A stretch of DNA of 64,000 nt from contig NZ_SHKY01000002.1 in NCBI RefSeq assembly GCF_004217545.1, positions 1-64,000 on the forward strand. Direction: 5' to 3'. The DNA comes from Krasilnikovia cinnamomea. GTDB taxonomy: Bacteria > Actinomycetota > Actinomycetes > Mycobacteriales > Micromonosporaceae. The notes under the pieces are model-generated. The model saw only the letters and a program-made list of their open reading frames with translations, had not been told where the DNA came from and made no database searches. Numbering within the stretch: position 1 is the first letter of the stretch; each line of letters begins with the position of its first letter. Positions 25,378 to 33,498 of this stretch are shown here, piece by piece. Made by a program: the position numbers and the translations under genes.

Positions 25378-25797
25378 ATGTCCGGTGCGCTGACCGTTCT
25401 GCTCGGCGTCGCGTTCATCGCGCTGTCGCTGTTCTTCAAGTTCATGCCCCGGCTGCGCGTCGTGGTCGGCCTGGTGGTCGGCGCGATGCTCGCCGGGGTC
25501 GTCACCCACTGGATCACCCACTGGTTCGCCCAGGGCGTCGGCGCGGTCTCCGGGCCGATCTCGCAGACGATCGGGCAGAGCACCCACGCGGTCGAGGTGG
25601 CCTTGCCGACCGTGACCGGGTTCGTCCTGGCCGTGGTTGTGATCGTCTTCCTGCGCGGCAAGGGCGGCAAAGGCGGCGGGGGAGGCGGCAAGGGCGGCGG
25701 CGGCAAGGGCGGCCTGGCACACGCCGCGCTGGCCTGCGCCGTGCTGCTGCCGATCGTGGTGACCTCGCTCGGCAGCGTGATCAGGAGCGTGTCCTGA
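25378..25797 (+). CDS. Three-helix membrane protein with Gly/Lys linker (Spd-like)
   Basis: A 139-aa membrane protein. Hydrophobic helices at about 5-22, 27-43 and 76-92 are followed by a stretch of alternating glycine and lysine (KGGKGGGGGGKGG) and a final hydrophobic helix at 112-132. GGAAGGAGG precedes the ATG. The stop overlaps the next gene in TGATG. Its shape is like small pore-forming spread proteins such as SpdB2, which partner the TraB translocase; this is a comparison of layout, not a sequence match. Confidence 0.75.
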   Translation: MSGALTVLLGVAFIALSLFFKFMPRLRVVVGLVVGAMLAGVVTHWITHWFAQGVGAVSGPISQTIGQSTHAVEVALPTVTGFVLAVVVIVFLRGKGGKGGGGGGKGGGGKGGLAHAALACAVLLPIVVTSLGSVIRSVS

Positions 25798-27029
25798 TGG
25801 ATCCCGTCACCATCTTCACCATCTTGGTCTGGCTGGCGGTCGCGAAAAGCGCCGTGTACATCCTGGAGGACGCCGCGTACGGCGTCGTCCGCGGCAAGCA
25901 GTCGCCGCGGCAGCGGGAACGGGCGGTGCACCGGGCCGCCGAACAGGCCGCGGCCGCGCAAGGCAAGCCGCCCCCGCCGCCGACGGGCGGCGCCTGGGGA
26001 CGGACCAGGGCCGCGGTGGGCGGTTACCTGGCCGGGGTGGTGGAGGATGCCACCGCCGCGGCCCGGGCGCGTAAACGCCGCGCGGTTGCCCGCCGGGCGG
26101 GGGCGCGAGCCGTCGACGGTGTCTTCGTCGATCACGCCGACGACGAGGGGTTCTACGCCGACTGCGACATTTGCGGCTGGTGCAGCCGGCGTTACCGGCT
26201 TGAGGCCAACGCGCTCGGCGCTGGTCGGGACCACACCCGTGTCGAGCACCCCGAGCGGTACCACCCAGACCCTGCCCCGGCCGACCCTGCCCCGGCGGAG
26301 CCAGCCGAGCAGTCGCAGGACGGCGCAGGTCAGACGCAACCCGAGCCCGAAGTGATCGACATGCCGGTCGTCCTGGCGTGCGGCCAGTGCCCGAGGGGCG
26401 TGATGAGGGACGGGCAGTGCGACAGCTGCCGGCGGGTGGCGCCGGCGAGCGCGTCCGCAGGAGACCGCCCGCAGCTGCGGGTGATCCCCGGCGGCTCCGC
26501 CGACGGAGCACCCGCACGGAACGACGCCACAACGGCGGCGTCACTACCGGCCCGCGAAGCGGCGGATGACGCGGCCCCGGCCGACGGCACGAACCCTCCG
26601 GCGGACGACCGCGACCTGATGGCGCTGATCGACGCCACCCAGACCTCCGGTGCCGGCACCCCGGTCGGCACCGCGAACGAAAGGAGTACCACCGTGAATC
26701 TGGATGCCACTGGGCCCGAGGAGATCCGCGCCGGGTTCAACCAGGCCGCGGAGACCGCCAGCACGCGGGCCGAGCAGATCGCCGAGTTCGCCGGCGTGCT
26801 GGCCGAGGCCGCGGAGCGGTTCGAGAACCTGCGGATGGCGACGACCACCGTGGAGCACGTACGGGAGGCGTCCGAGGCGTTCCAGGCGGCCAAGGCGCTG
26901 ATCGACAACGCGCAGGAGTCGCTGGAGGCGGCGCTGGCCGATTTCAACGCCAAGGACGGTCACGTGGGCGACACCGTCGCCGAGACCGGCGGCAATCTGG
27001 CCTCCGAAGAGGTCCTGGTCGGCGGCTGA
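25797..27029 (+). CDS. Spd-like protein with Cys motifs and coiled-coil C-terminus
   Basis: A 410-aa protein. A hydrophobic helix lies at residues 4-22. Residues about 120-130 hold CDICGWC, and about 200-220 hold CGQCPRG and CDSCRR, giving two likely zinc ribbons. A long disordered Pro/Ala/Glu linker separates them from a C-terminal helical region (about 315-400; FNQAAETASTRAEQIAEFAG, FQAAKALIDNAQESLEAAL). AGGAG is 9 nt upstream of the ATG. It ends just before a hairpin and the TraB-like gene. Probably a transfer accessory factor. Confidence 0.68.
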   Translation: MDPVTIFTILVWLAVAKSAVYILEDAAYGVVRGKQSPRQRERAVHRAAEQAAAAQGKPPPPPTGGAWGRTRAAVGGYLAGVVEDATAAARARKRRAVARRAGARAVDGVFVDHADDEGFYADCDICGWCSRRYRLEANALGAGRDHTRVEHPERYHPDPAPADPAPAEPAEQSQDGAGQTQPEPEVIDMPVVLACGQCPRGVMRDGQCDSCRRVAPASASAGDRPQLRVIPGGSADGAPARNDATTAASLPAREAADDAAPADGTNPPADDRDLMALIDATQTSGAGTPVGTANERSTTVNLDATGPEEIRAGFNQAAETASTRAEQIAEFAGVLAEAAERFENLRMATTTVEHVREASEAFQAAKALIDNAQESLEAALADFNAKDGHVGDTVAETGGNLASEEVLVGG

Positions 27030-27038
27030 TCAGCGATG

Positions 27039-27057
27039 GGCCTCGGACAGCGAGGCC
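27039..27057 (+). terminator. Hairpin with pyrimidine tail before the TraB-like gene
   Basis: A perfect 7-bp stem (GGCCTCG with CGAGGCC) and 5-nt loop is followed after 13 nt by TTCTCTCTTTC. It may partially terminate or attenuate transcription into the ATPase genes. Confidence 0.45.
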
Positions 27058-27108
27058 GGGGCCCTCGCGTTCTCTCTTTCACCTCACGGCGCGGATCAGG
27101 AGGACGGC

Positions 27109-29061
27109 ATGGCGGCGAACGCGAAGAGGCCCACGATCGCTGAGGTTCGGGCCGAGCGGGCCCGCAAGCTGGGCATGGTGGCGGCCGCCGCGGTCGTCTG
27201 CGTCGTCCTGGCCGTGGGCTGGGTGATCCGCAAGTCGTGGCGGCGGTTGTTCCCGCTGTACTGGGTCGGCGCCGAACTGGGGGTGGTCTGGTTGTCCGGG
27301 CCGCTCGGCGTTCCGCCGGGCACGATCGGCCTGGCCGTGCTCGCCGCGCTCATCACCGCGGCGGTATGGCCAGCCCGCAGCCGGGTGGTCCGCGGTTGGC
27401 GGGCCGCGATCGTCGCCGTGCTCGGCGGCGTCGCGGTCGCGACGGTCGCCGCCGGTGGCCCGGCCATGCTCGCAAGCCATCCGGTGTGGACTGTGTTCGC
27501 GCCGCTGGCGGCGGGGATGCTGCTGGGCTGGCCATGGTGGCACCACCTGCGCCAACTGCAGCCCGCGCCGCTACCCGAGCCGGCACCGCTGGTCGCGGCG
27601 CCGCGGGAGGTGGACCCGCTCACCGAGCGGTGGGCGCGGCGGTGGGAGCTTGAGGTCGTGGCGGTCGGGGTGTGCGCGGGCACTCGGGTGCTCCGGGCGT
27701 TCGAGCCCCGCGACGGGGTCACCGACCTGATCGTGCAGCTGATGCCCGGCCGCGGAGTCACCAACGCCGCGATCATCAAGAAGGGTCCGGAGGTGGAAGT
27801 CGCCCTGGACCTGGGTGACGGCACCGTCGGGTTCGCCGCCACCGGCAAAGCCGCCAAGGTGCGGTGCAGCCTGACCCAACGCTCCTACATCGCCGGCGGG
27901 GTGCCGTGGACCGGGCCGACCATGCGCGAGGGCCGCTGCGAGATCCTCACCTACGTCGACGGGTCGCCGGGCTGGTGGACGTTCATGCCGCCTGGCTTCG
28001 GCGTCAAGGGCGGCCTGGTCGTCGGGAGTTCCGGCTCGGGTAAGTCCCGCGCGTTGGGCGTGCTTATCGCGAACCTGCTCGCTGACGGATGGATGGTGGT
28101 CGTCGGCGACTCCCAGCACGGGCAGAGCCTGCCGGCGTGGAGGGACAAAACCGAGTACCACGCCGGCCCGGCCGCGGTCACCCTGGTCGTCGCCCGGTTC
28201 CACGCCGAGATCATGTACCGGTCGAAGCGGCTGGCCGAGGCCGGTATCGAGGTGTTCGACGAGAACGACCCCCGGGTCAAGGCCCTGGGCTTCCGCAAGA
28301 TGATGGGGATCATCGACGAGTGCCAGCTGGTACTGATCCGCAACACCCCCATCGTGCCACTGGTCGAGCAGGCCGTCGAGACGATGCGCAAGACCGGCGT
28401 GGGGCTGATCCTGGCCACGCAGATCCCGCAGAACGGCTCGCTGGGCGGCTCGATCCGCATCCGTGACGCGGTGGTCGCCGGCAACACCCTCGTGCTGCGC
28501 CTGTCCAACCGTGGTTCCGGATCCACGATCCTGCCAGACGACTTCGTCGGCGACCCGTTCGCCATCCCAGACCTGGACGCGAAGGGCCAGGTCACCGCGG
28601 GCATGGGCTACCTGCGCTCCGCCAGCAAGGTCGGCATGATCGGGCGGACCGCGAAACTTGACGAGAAGGCCGCCGCCGACGCCTCCCCGCACGTCGCGGT
28701 CGTCTGGAACGTCGACCCGATCGAGTCGATCACGCCGGTCAAGGCCGCCCGACCGCACACCGCCGGCACAGCCGACGGCAGCGGCGGACTGGACAAGATG
28801 CGCGCCTGGTTCGGCCTCGGCACCAACGGCAAGAGCCCCGCAGCGCCGGCTGGCCCGCAGACCAGCACCGAGTGGGTCCTCGCGTGCCTGCGCTCCGGGC
28901 CCACCTCCGCGCAGGCCCTGCTGGACCGGCCCGACTGCCCGGTCGGCAAGTCCCAGCTGTACGCGCTGCTCAAGGCCCTCACCGAGCGTGCGGTCATCGT
29001 GCGGCCCGCCGAGAACACCGGCGCCTACACGCTGCCCGGCAAGGTCGGCGCCGGACGCTGA
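27109..29061 (+). CDS. TraB-like FtsK/SpoIIIE-family DNA transfer ATPase
   Basis: A 650-aa membrane-anchored motor expected to move double-stranded element DNA between cells, as TraB does in Streptomyces. Hydrophobic helices occupy about 20-130. The ATPase domain has Walker A at 306-313 (GSSGSGKS) and Walker B near 400 (MGIIDECQ). A C-terminal winged-helix-like domain (about 580-645, SAQALLDRPDCPVGKSQLYAL) would recognise specific DNA repeats, comparable to TraB binding to clt repeats. The ATG follows GGATCAGGAGGACGGC. It is preceded by Spd-like genes and followed by a second FtsK-type ATPase. Confidence 0.9.
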   Translation: MAANAKRPTIAEVRAERARKLGMVAAAAVVCVVLAVGWVIRKSWRRLFPLYWVGAELGVVWLSGPLGVPPGTIGLAVLAALITAAVWPARSRVVRGWRAAIVAVLGGVAVATVAAGGPAMLASHPVWTVFAPLAAGMLLGWPWWHHLRQLQPAPLPEPAPLVAAPREVDPLTERWARRWELEVVAVGVCAGTRVLRAFEPRDGVTDLIVQLMPGRGVTNAAIIKKGPEVEVALDLGDGTVGFAATGKAAKVRCSLTQRSYIAGGVPWTGPTMREGRCEILTYVDGSPGWWTFMPPGFGVKGGLVVGSSGSGKSRALGVLIANLLADGWMVVVGDSQHGQSLPAWRDKTEYHAGPAAVTLVVARFHAEIMYRSKRLAEAGIEVFDENDPRVKALGFRKMMGIIDECQLVLIRNTPIVPLVEQAVETMRKTGVGLILATQIPQNGSLGGSIRIRDAVVAGNTLVLRLSNRGSGSTILPDDFVGDPFAIPDLDAKGQVTAGMGYLRSASKVGMIGRTAKLDEKAAADASPHVAVVWNVDPIESITPVKAARPHTAGTADGSGGLDKMRAWFGLGTNGKSPAAPAGPQTSTEWVLACLRSGPTSAQALLDRPDCPVGKSQLYALLKALTERAVIVRPAENTGAYTLPGKVGAGR

Positions 29062-29150
29062 CCACCGCGGGCCCAGCTCGCCCCTCTTCTTATCCCACCG
29101 TCTTCCACCTGCCCGGATCTCGTGCTGCCCCCGAACGGAGACGAACCGAG

Positions 29151-31496
29151 ATGGCACGCCGTAAGCAGCAACCGGCACCCGAGCCGGGCGCCCTCGGACC
29201 GATCGCCCGCGCCGCCTGGCAGGGGCTGACCATCGGCACCGGCCGCGCCGTCCGCGGCATCACACCCCTCGCGGACGGCGCCGACCGCGGCGCCGGGCAG
29301 CCCCACGACGGTCTCGGCACCCTGCTGCTGCTGACCGGGATGGTGCTCGGCGCCGCGATGTGGACCCACCCGGCCGGGACAGCTGGCGCCGCGCTCGCCG
29401 GGATCGCCGCCCTCGCCGGCACCCTGATCGGAGTCCTCGCGTACGCCGCCCCAGCCGGGCTGCTCTACCTAGCCGTGCAGGTGCTGCGGATGCCCGCCGG
29501 ACTGGGAAGCCCGGCGCTGATCCGGCAGACCGGCGGCGCCGCCCTGACCGCCGCGGCGATCGCCGGCGTCGCCGACCTGGCCGCCGGGGCGGGCGGGCTG
29601 CTCGGCCGCATCACTGGCGCCGCGCCGGCGGCGCTGGTCACCGCCTGGGTGATGCTGCCCGTCCTGGTCCTTTCTGCCACCGCCGGACTCATCACCGTCA
29701 CCGGCTTCACCCTGCCCCGGCCGCAGCCCCGCCCGGTAGCCGAACTCGACGACCTCGACGACGACTTCGACGACGGCTCCGCCCTGCCACCCGCTGCAGC
29801 GGCGCCGGTCTCACCGGCGGCACCCGCCGCAACACCGGCACCCCCGACGCCGGCGGCTCCCGTCCACCCGGCCCCGGCCGGCGCCACCCAGGCCCGCCCG
29901 GCGGCGACTGCCGCGGGTGAGCAGACGGCGGCGGTGGTGGGCGGCTGGCATTTGCCGCCGCTGAGCCTGCTCACCGCCGGCGACCCGCCGAAGAAGCGCA
30001 CCGCCGCGGGCGACGAGATCAAGGCGAAGCTGCAGGGTGTCCTGGCCGAGTTCAAAGTGAACGCCAGCGTCGGCGGCTACCGGCGCGGCCCGGCCGTGAC
30101 CCGCTACGAGATCACTGTCGGACCTGGCGTGAAGGTTTCCAAGATCACCGGGTTGGAGCAGAACTTCGCCCTCGTGCTGGGCACCCCGAACGTGCGGATC
30201 CTCAGCCCGATCCCCGGTAAGAGCGCCGTCGGGGTGGAGATCCCCAACAGCGACCGGGAGACCGTCAGCCTCGGCGACGTCATCCACGCCTACGCCGCCT
30301 GGTCGCACCGCAGCAGCCACCGGCTACTGATCGGCCTCGGTAAGGACATCGACGGCCGCCCGGTCACCGCGGTGCTGGCCGACATGCCGCACCTGCTGGT
30401 GGGGGGCGCCACCGGCTCCGGCAAGTCCGGATTCCTCAATAGCCTGCTGACCAGCGTGCTGACCCGGGCCACCCCGGACGAGGTGCGGCTGCTGCTGATC
30501 GACCCCAAGCGCGTTGAGCTGGCCGCGTACACCGGCCTGCCGCACCTGGTGACGCCGATCGTCACCAACCCGGTCAAGGCCGTCGAGGCACTGCATTGGC
30601 TGGTCCGCGAGATGGAGCAGCGCTACGACGCCCTCGCCGAGGCCGGGGTCCGCAACATCGAGGACTTCAACCGCAAGGCCCGCGCGGCCGGCGCAACACC
30701 GCTGCCCTACCTGCTCGCGGTCGTGGACGAGCTGGCCGACCTGATGATGGTTGCCGGCAAGGCCGCCAAGGACGATGACGAGCTCGACGTCGAAGGCCCA
30801 ATCGTGCGGATCCTGCAGTTGGCCCGGGCCGCCGGCATCCACCTTGTCCTGGCCACCCAGCGGCCCAGCGTGGACGTGGTCACCGGCCTGATCAAGGCGA
30901 ACCTGCCGTCGCGGCTCGCGTTCGCAGTCGCCTCACTGCCCGACTCCCGGGTGATCATCGACGCCCCTGGCGCGGAGAAGCTGCTCGGTCGCGGTGATGG
31001 CCTGTTCATCCCGGTCGGCGCGTCCACCCCGATCCGGCTGCAGGGCGCATGGGTGACCGAGAAGGAGATCGCCGCGGTCGTCGGGCACTGGCGGCGCCAG
31101 CAACCCGCCCCCGCTGCCCCGGCGAGGGCGGCTGTGCAGCCAGCCGAGGCCGAGGCTGCACCCGCGCCCGGGCCCACCGCCGTGCCGCGGAGCAACGTCG
31201 ACGCCGACGCCGACCGGGCCCTGTTCCTGCAGGCCATCGAGCTCGTGGTGGCCAGCCAGTTCGGCTCCACATCGATGCTGCAACGCAAGCTGCGCATCGG
31301 TTACGCCAAGGCCGGCCGGCTGATGGACCTGATGCAGGACGCCGGGATCGTCGGCCCGTCCGAGGGCTCCAAGGCCCGCGACGTGCTGGTCAAGCCCGAC
31401 GAGTTGGCCCGCATACGCGTCGAACTCGACGCCGACGACCAGGCCAATGCGGACTCCAACGTTGTGCCGTTCCCGCAGCGGCAGCAACGCCGCTGA
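29151..31496 (+). CDS. FtsK/SpoIIIE DNA translocase with gamma domain
   Basis: A 781-aa translocase with the full FtsK layout: four hydrophobic helices (about 60-190), a Pro/Ala-rich linker (about 205-265), a motor with Walker A at 419-426 (GATGSGKS) and Walker B (LAVVDELADLMM), and a C-terminal gamma winged helix (about 690-755, SMLQRKLRIGYAKAGRLMDLM). It lacks the N-terminal membrane length of housekeeping FtsK but is otherwise complete. ATG 29151 has GGAG 11 nt upstream. Finding both this and a TraB-like motor in one operon is unusual; it may orient or segregate transferred DNA. Confidence 0.93.
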   Translation: MARRKQQPAPEPGALGPIARAAWQGLTIGTGRAVRGITPLADGADRGAGQPHDGLGTLLLLTGMVLGAAMWTHPAGTAGAALAGIAALAGTLIGVLAYAAPAGLLYLAVQVLRMPAGLGSPALIRQTGGAALTAAAIAGVADLAAGAGGLLGRITGAAPAALVTAWVMLPVLVLSATAGLITVTGFTLPRPQPRPVAELDDLDDDFDDGSALPPAAAAPVSPAAPAATPAPPTPAAPVHPAPAGATQARPAATAAGEQTAAVVGGWHLPPLSLLTAGDPPKKRTAAGDEIKAKLQGVLAEFKVNASVGGYRRGPAVTRYEITVGPGVKVSKITGLEQNFALVLGTPNVRILSPIPGKSAVGVEIPNSDRETVSLGDVIHAYAAWSHRSSHRLLIGLGKDIDGRPVTAVLADMPHLLVGGATGSGKSGFLNSLLTSVLTRATPDEVRLLLIDPKRVELAAYTGLPHLVTPIVTNPVKAVEALHWLVREMEQRYDALAEAGVRNIEDFNRKARAAGATPLPYLLAVVDELADLMMVAGKAAKDDDELDVEGPIVRILQLARAAGIHLVLATQRPSVDVVTGLIKANLPSRLAFAVASLPDSRVIIDAPGAEKLLGRGDGLFIPVGASTPIRLQGAWVTEKEIAAVVGHWRRQQPAPAAPARAAVQPAEAEAAPAPGPTAVPRSNVDADADRALFLQAIELVVASQFGSTSMLQRKLRIGYAKAGRLMDLMQDAGIVGPSEGSKARDVLVKPDELARIRVELDADDQANADSNVVPFPQRQQRR

Positions 31497-31505
31497 CCCC
31501 CGCGC

Positions 31506-31541
31506 GGGCGGCCCGTACGCCTCGACAAGCCCGGGCCGCCC
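31506..31541 (+). terminator. 10-bp perfect hairpin after ftsK-like gene
   Basis: GGGCGGCCCG pairs with CGGGCCGCCC around 16 nt, 10 nt beyond the stop codon. There is no U-run, so it may be a weak terminator or an mRNA-stability element. Confidence 0.5.
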
Positions 31542-31571
31542 ACCACCTCACCGAAGGAGGCACCACCGATC

Positions 31572-32135
31572 ATGCCCCTGTTCGACGACACCACCACCGA
31601 GCAGCAACCACTCGTCGCGTCACCCGCCGTCGACGAACTGCTCGACGAACGCGACACCATCCTGATCGGCGGCCGGCTCCACACCGAGACCAGCACCGTG
31701 CGCGCCATCGAGACCCGCGTCGACACCAAGGCCGGCAACTTCCTTAACCTGGCGTCCGGGCTGCTCATCGCGGGACTGGCTCTGCTCGGCGGCGGCAAAC
31801 TACCCGGGCCGGCCGCGGCCGTCGGCTGGGCCGCCGCCGCAGCTGTCGGCGTCGCCGTGCTGCTGCTGACCGCCGCGCTGCGCCCGAACCTGGGCGGGGA
31901 CTTCGGCTTCGTCCGCTGGGCGGCCACGACCGGCGGCCAGGATCTGCTCGACGACCTCGCACAGGAACCAGACGGGACCGGCAGCGCCGCGCTCACCGAA
32001 CAGGCCCGCCAACTACGCTGGCTCTCCCAGTCGCTACACACCAAGTTCGTCCGGATCCGTCGCGCGCAGACCCTGCTCGTCGTCGGCCTGACCGCTGCGG
32101 CGACCGCCGCGCTCGTATCGACCTGGGCGCGGTGA
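31572..32135 (+). CDS. Pycsar-effector-like membrane protein (DUF5706-type)
   Basis: A 187-aa protein with an N-terminal soluble arm, then the phrase IETRVDTKAGNFLNLASGLL leading into a hydrophobic helix, a second helix at about 78-97 and a third near the C-terminus (TLLVVGLTAAATAALVSTW). The DTKA-helix arrangement is that of DUF5706/Pycsar-effector and related SLATT-like membrane proteins, which can depolarise the membrane when a cyclic nucleotide signal appears. No pyrimidine cyclase is adjacent; the nearest nucleotide cyclase is the GGDEF protein 9 kb upstream in the operon. AAGGAGG precedes the ATG by about 10 nt. A role in defence is possible, one in transfer equally so. Confidence 0.55.
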   Translation: MPLFDDTTTEQQPLVASPAVDELLDERDTILIGGRLHTETSTVRAIETRVDTKAGNFLNLASGLLIAGLALLGGGKLPGPAAAVGWAAAAAVGVAVLLLTAALRPNLGGDFGFVRWAATTGGQDLLDDLAQEPDGTGSAALTEQARQLRWLSQSLHTKFVRIRRAQTLLVVGLTAAATAALVSTWAR

Positions 32136-32443
32136 CCGCCATGTCCACCGTCACCGCGCACCGGCCTATCGCCAGCCCTCTCACCGCGAAGGTCACCCCG
32201 ACCGTGCCCGCCGGGCCCGTACCGGCTGGGCAGCAGGAGTACCGGCTCGAGATCGTCACCGATCCTGACCCGGACTACCCGGCCGCCATCGTCTGGTACC
32301 GGGCCAGCGGAATCGCCGCGGCGCTCAGCCAGGCCCGGCGGCTACTGGCCGCCCACGACGGCCCCGACGACCAGTACGGCGAGCTGTACCAGCGCAACGG
32401 CGAGCTGGCCGACTACCTGACCACCCTCCACCAGGGAGCGTGA
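32132..32443 (+). CDS. Small hypothetical protein
   Basis: A 103-aa soluble protein. The core YRLEIVTDPDPDYPAAIVWY is beta-like, followed by helices ASGIAAALSQARRLLAAHDG and ELYQRNGELADYLTTLHQG. The GTG at 32132 overlaps the previous stop by 4 nt; ATG 32141 is an alternative start. It lies at the tail of the transfer operon. Function unknown. Confidence 0.65.
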   Translation: MTAMSTVTAHRPIASPLTAKVTPTVPAGPVPAGQQEYRLEIVTDPDPDYPAAIVWYRASGIAAALSQARRLLAAHDGPDDQYGELYQRNGELADYLTTLHQGA

Positions 32444-32446
32444 GCG

Positions 32447-32683
32447 ATGCCGTACGTCGATACCCTGACCGTCGTCCACCACGACGACACCCGCACTGAG
32501 TACACCGCGGTGCGGTACACGTTGTTCCGCGATGGAGTCCGGACCTGGACCGTCGACGGGCGACGCGACCACACCGACGTCCTGATGACCCAGGCGTACC
32601 GGCGTCAACCCGCCAGCGACCAGCGGTACGTCAACCGCAACGGTGAGACACCCGCCTCACCGACATCCTGTTCCGCAAGATGA
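32447..32683 (+). CDS. Small hypothetical protein, last of the transfer operon
   Basis: A 78-aa protein with beta-strand periodicity (VDTLTVVHHDDTRTEYTAV, then YTLFRDGVRTWTVDG). GGGAGCGTGAGCG precedes the ATG, 3 nt after the previous stop. The C-terminal 12 residues look unstructured, and the last codons may have drifted. A strong hairpin lies 85 nt downstream. Function unknown. Confidence 0.6.
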   Translation: MPYVDTLTVVHHDDTRTEYTAVRYTLFRDGVRTWTVDGRRDHTDVLMTQAYRRQPASDQRYVNRNGETPASPTSCSAR

Positions 32684-32767
32684 TCAGGGCCGCCACCGAC
32701 TGCCGTTAAGTTCCCCGAGCCTCCGGGGCCTGGCAGCCGGAAGGGGAGTCGAGAGCCGCGGTTGTAT

Positions 32768-32797
32768 CAGCCCCGTCCGTACCCTTGGGCGGGGCTG
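32768..32797 (+). terminator. Strong hairpin closing the transfer operon
   Basis: CAGCCCCGTCC pairs with GGGCGGGGCTG (one G-T pair) around an 8-nt loop. It lies in a 659-nt gap (32684-33342) that has no convincing gene but carries two duplicated repeat blocks. Confidence 0.6.
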
Positions 32798-32910
32798 AGG
32801 CCGATCTTCACGACTACGAGCGGGACCGCACCTTGTCGAGGCCCTTCGGCCGGCCGGTTCACGTCGGCCCCTGGTCGTCTTGCGCCGGGAGTGGTGATGC
32901 CCGCCACCTG

Positions 32911-32960
32911 GGTTCTCTTGGCGGAGTGCAAGGTGGCGGGCGCCAACGGATGCGCGGAGG
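32911..32960 (+). repeat. Repeat R2, first copy
   Basis: The sequence CTTGGCGGAGTGC followed by CCAACGGAT-GCGC-GAGG recurs at 33285-33335 with about 75% identity over 50 nt. The second copy leads straight into the ribosome binding site of a small membrane protein. Confidence 0.65.
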
Positions 32961-33023
32961 GGCTCCCCTCCATGCTTTCCGACGGGACGAACCCGTCAGT
33001 AGTGCCAACGTGCGAGCCGGCGT

Positions 33024-33050
33024 GCGCTTACCGAGATTTGCACTGTTTAC
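33024..33050 (+). repeat. Repeat R1, first copy
   Basis: GCGCTTACCGAGATT and TGTTTAC recur at 33183-33208. The two copies differ only in the 4-5 nt between those blocks. Confidence 0.65.
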
Positions 33051-33182
33051 GTCAACCACAGCCCCACCATCTGCGCAACCGTCCGAGAAGCGATCAAGCT
33101 GTGTTCTCACGTGGACTGAGCTAGGCCGCCGTCTTCACCCATTAGAGTGAAGCGTTTTATAGATCAAGTGCATCCGGAGTCA

Positions 33183-33208
33183 GCGCTTACCGAGATTCCA
33201 TTGTTTAC
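33183..33208 (+). repeat. Repeat R1, second copy
   Basis: GCGCTTACCGAGATT-CCAT-TGTTTAC. The gap 33051-33182 between the copies holds nothing recognisable. Confidence 0.65.
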
Positions 33209-33284
33209 AGACCCGCACCGCTATCTCGTTCTACACCTTTCGGCCGTGGCCGTATCCGGTTTATCGTTCCGCCTGACCGTTCTC

Positions 33285-33335
33285 GGTGTTCTTGGCGGAG
33301 TGCGGAGCCGGTCGTCCAACGGATTGCGCAGAGGA
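33285..33335 (+). repeat. Repeat R2, second copy
   Basis: This copy ends with GAGGAG, which serves as the ribosome binding site for the 47-aa membrane protein at 33343. The order over the whole gap is R2-R1-R1-R2. Confidence 0.65.
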
Positions 33336-33342
33336 GACGAGT

Positions 33343-33486
33343 ATGTCGATCACCCGCAGGTTGCCCTGGTACGCCTCGTGCGTTCTGGTCCCGATCGTGC
33401 TCGGTTGGACCCCCGAGCAGATTCTGACCTTGGCACCGGTATTCATCTTGGTCGTGATTCTGGTGCCCGTGCGCGCCGAAGCATGA
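33343..33486 (+). CDS. 47-aa membrane peptide
   Basis: A 47-aa protein starting MSITRRLPWYASCVLVPIVL, with a first hydrophobic helix at about 9-20 and a second at 28-44 (TLAPVFILVVILVPV). GAGGAG is 7 nt before the ATG, a strong RBS. It is too short for most gene finders. It directly precedes the sigma factor gene and could be a small transfer or stress peptide. Function unknown. Confidence 0.6.
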   Translation: MSITRRLPWYASCVLVPIVLGWTPEQILTLAPVFILVVILVPVRAEA

Positions 33487-33498
33487 CCGCATACCGCC

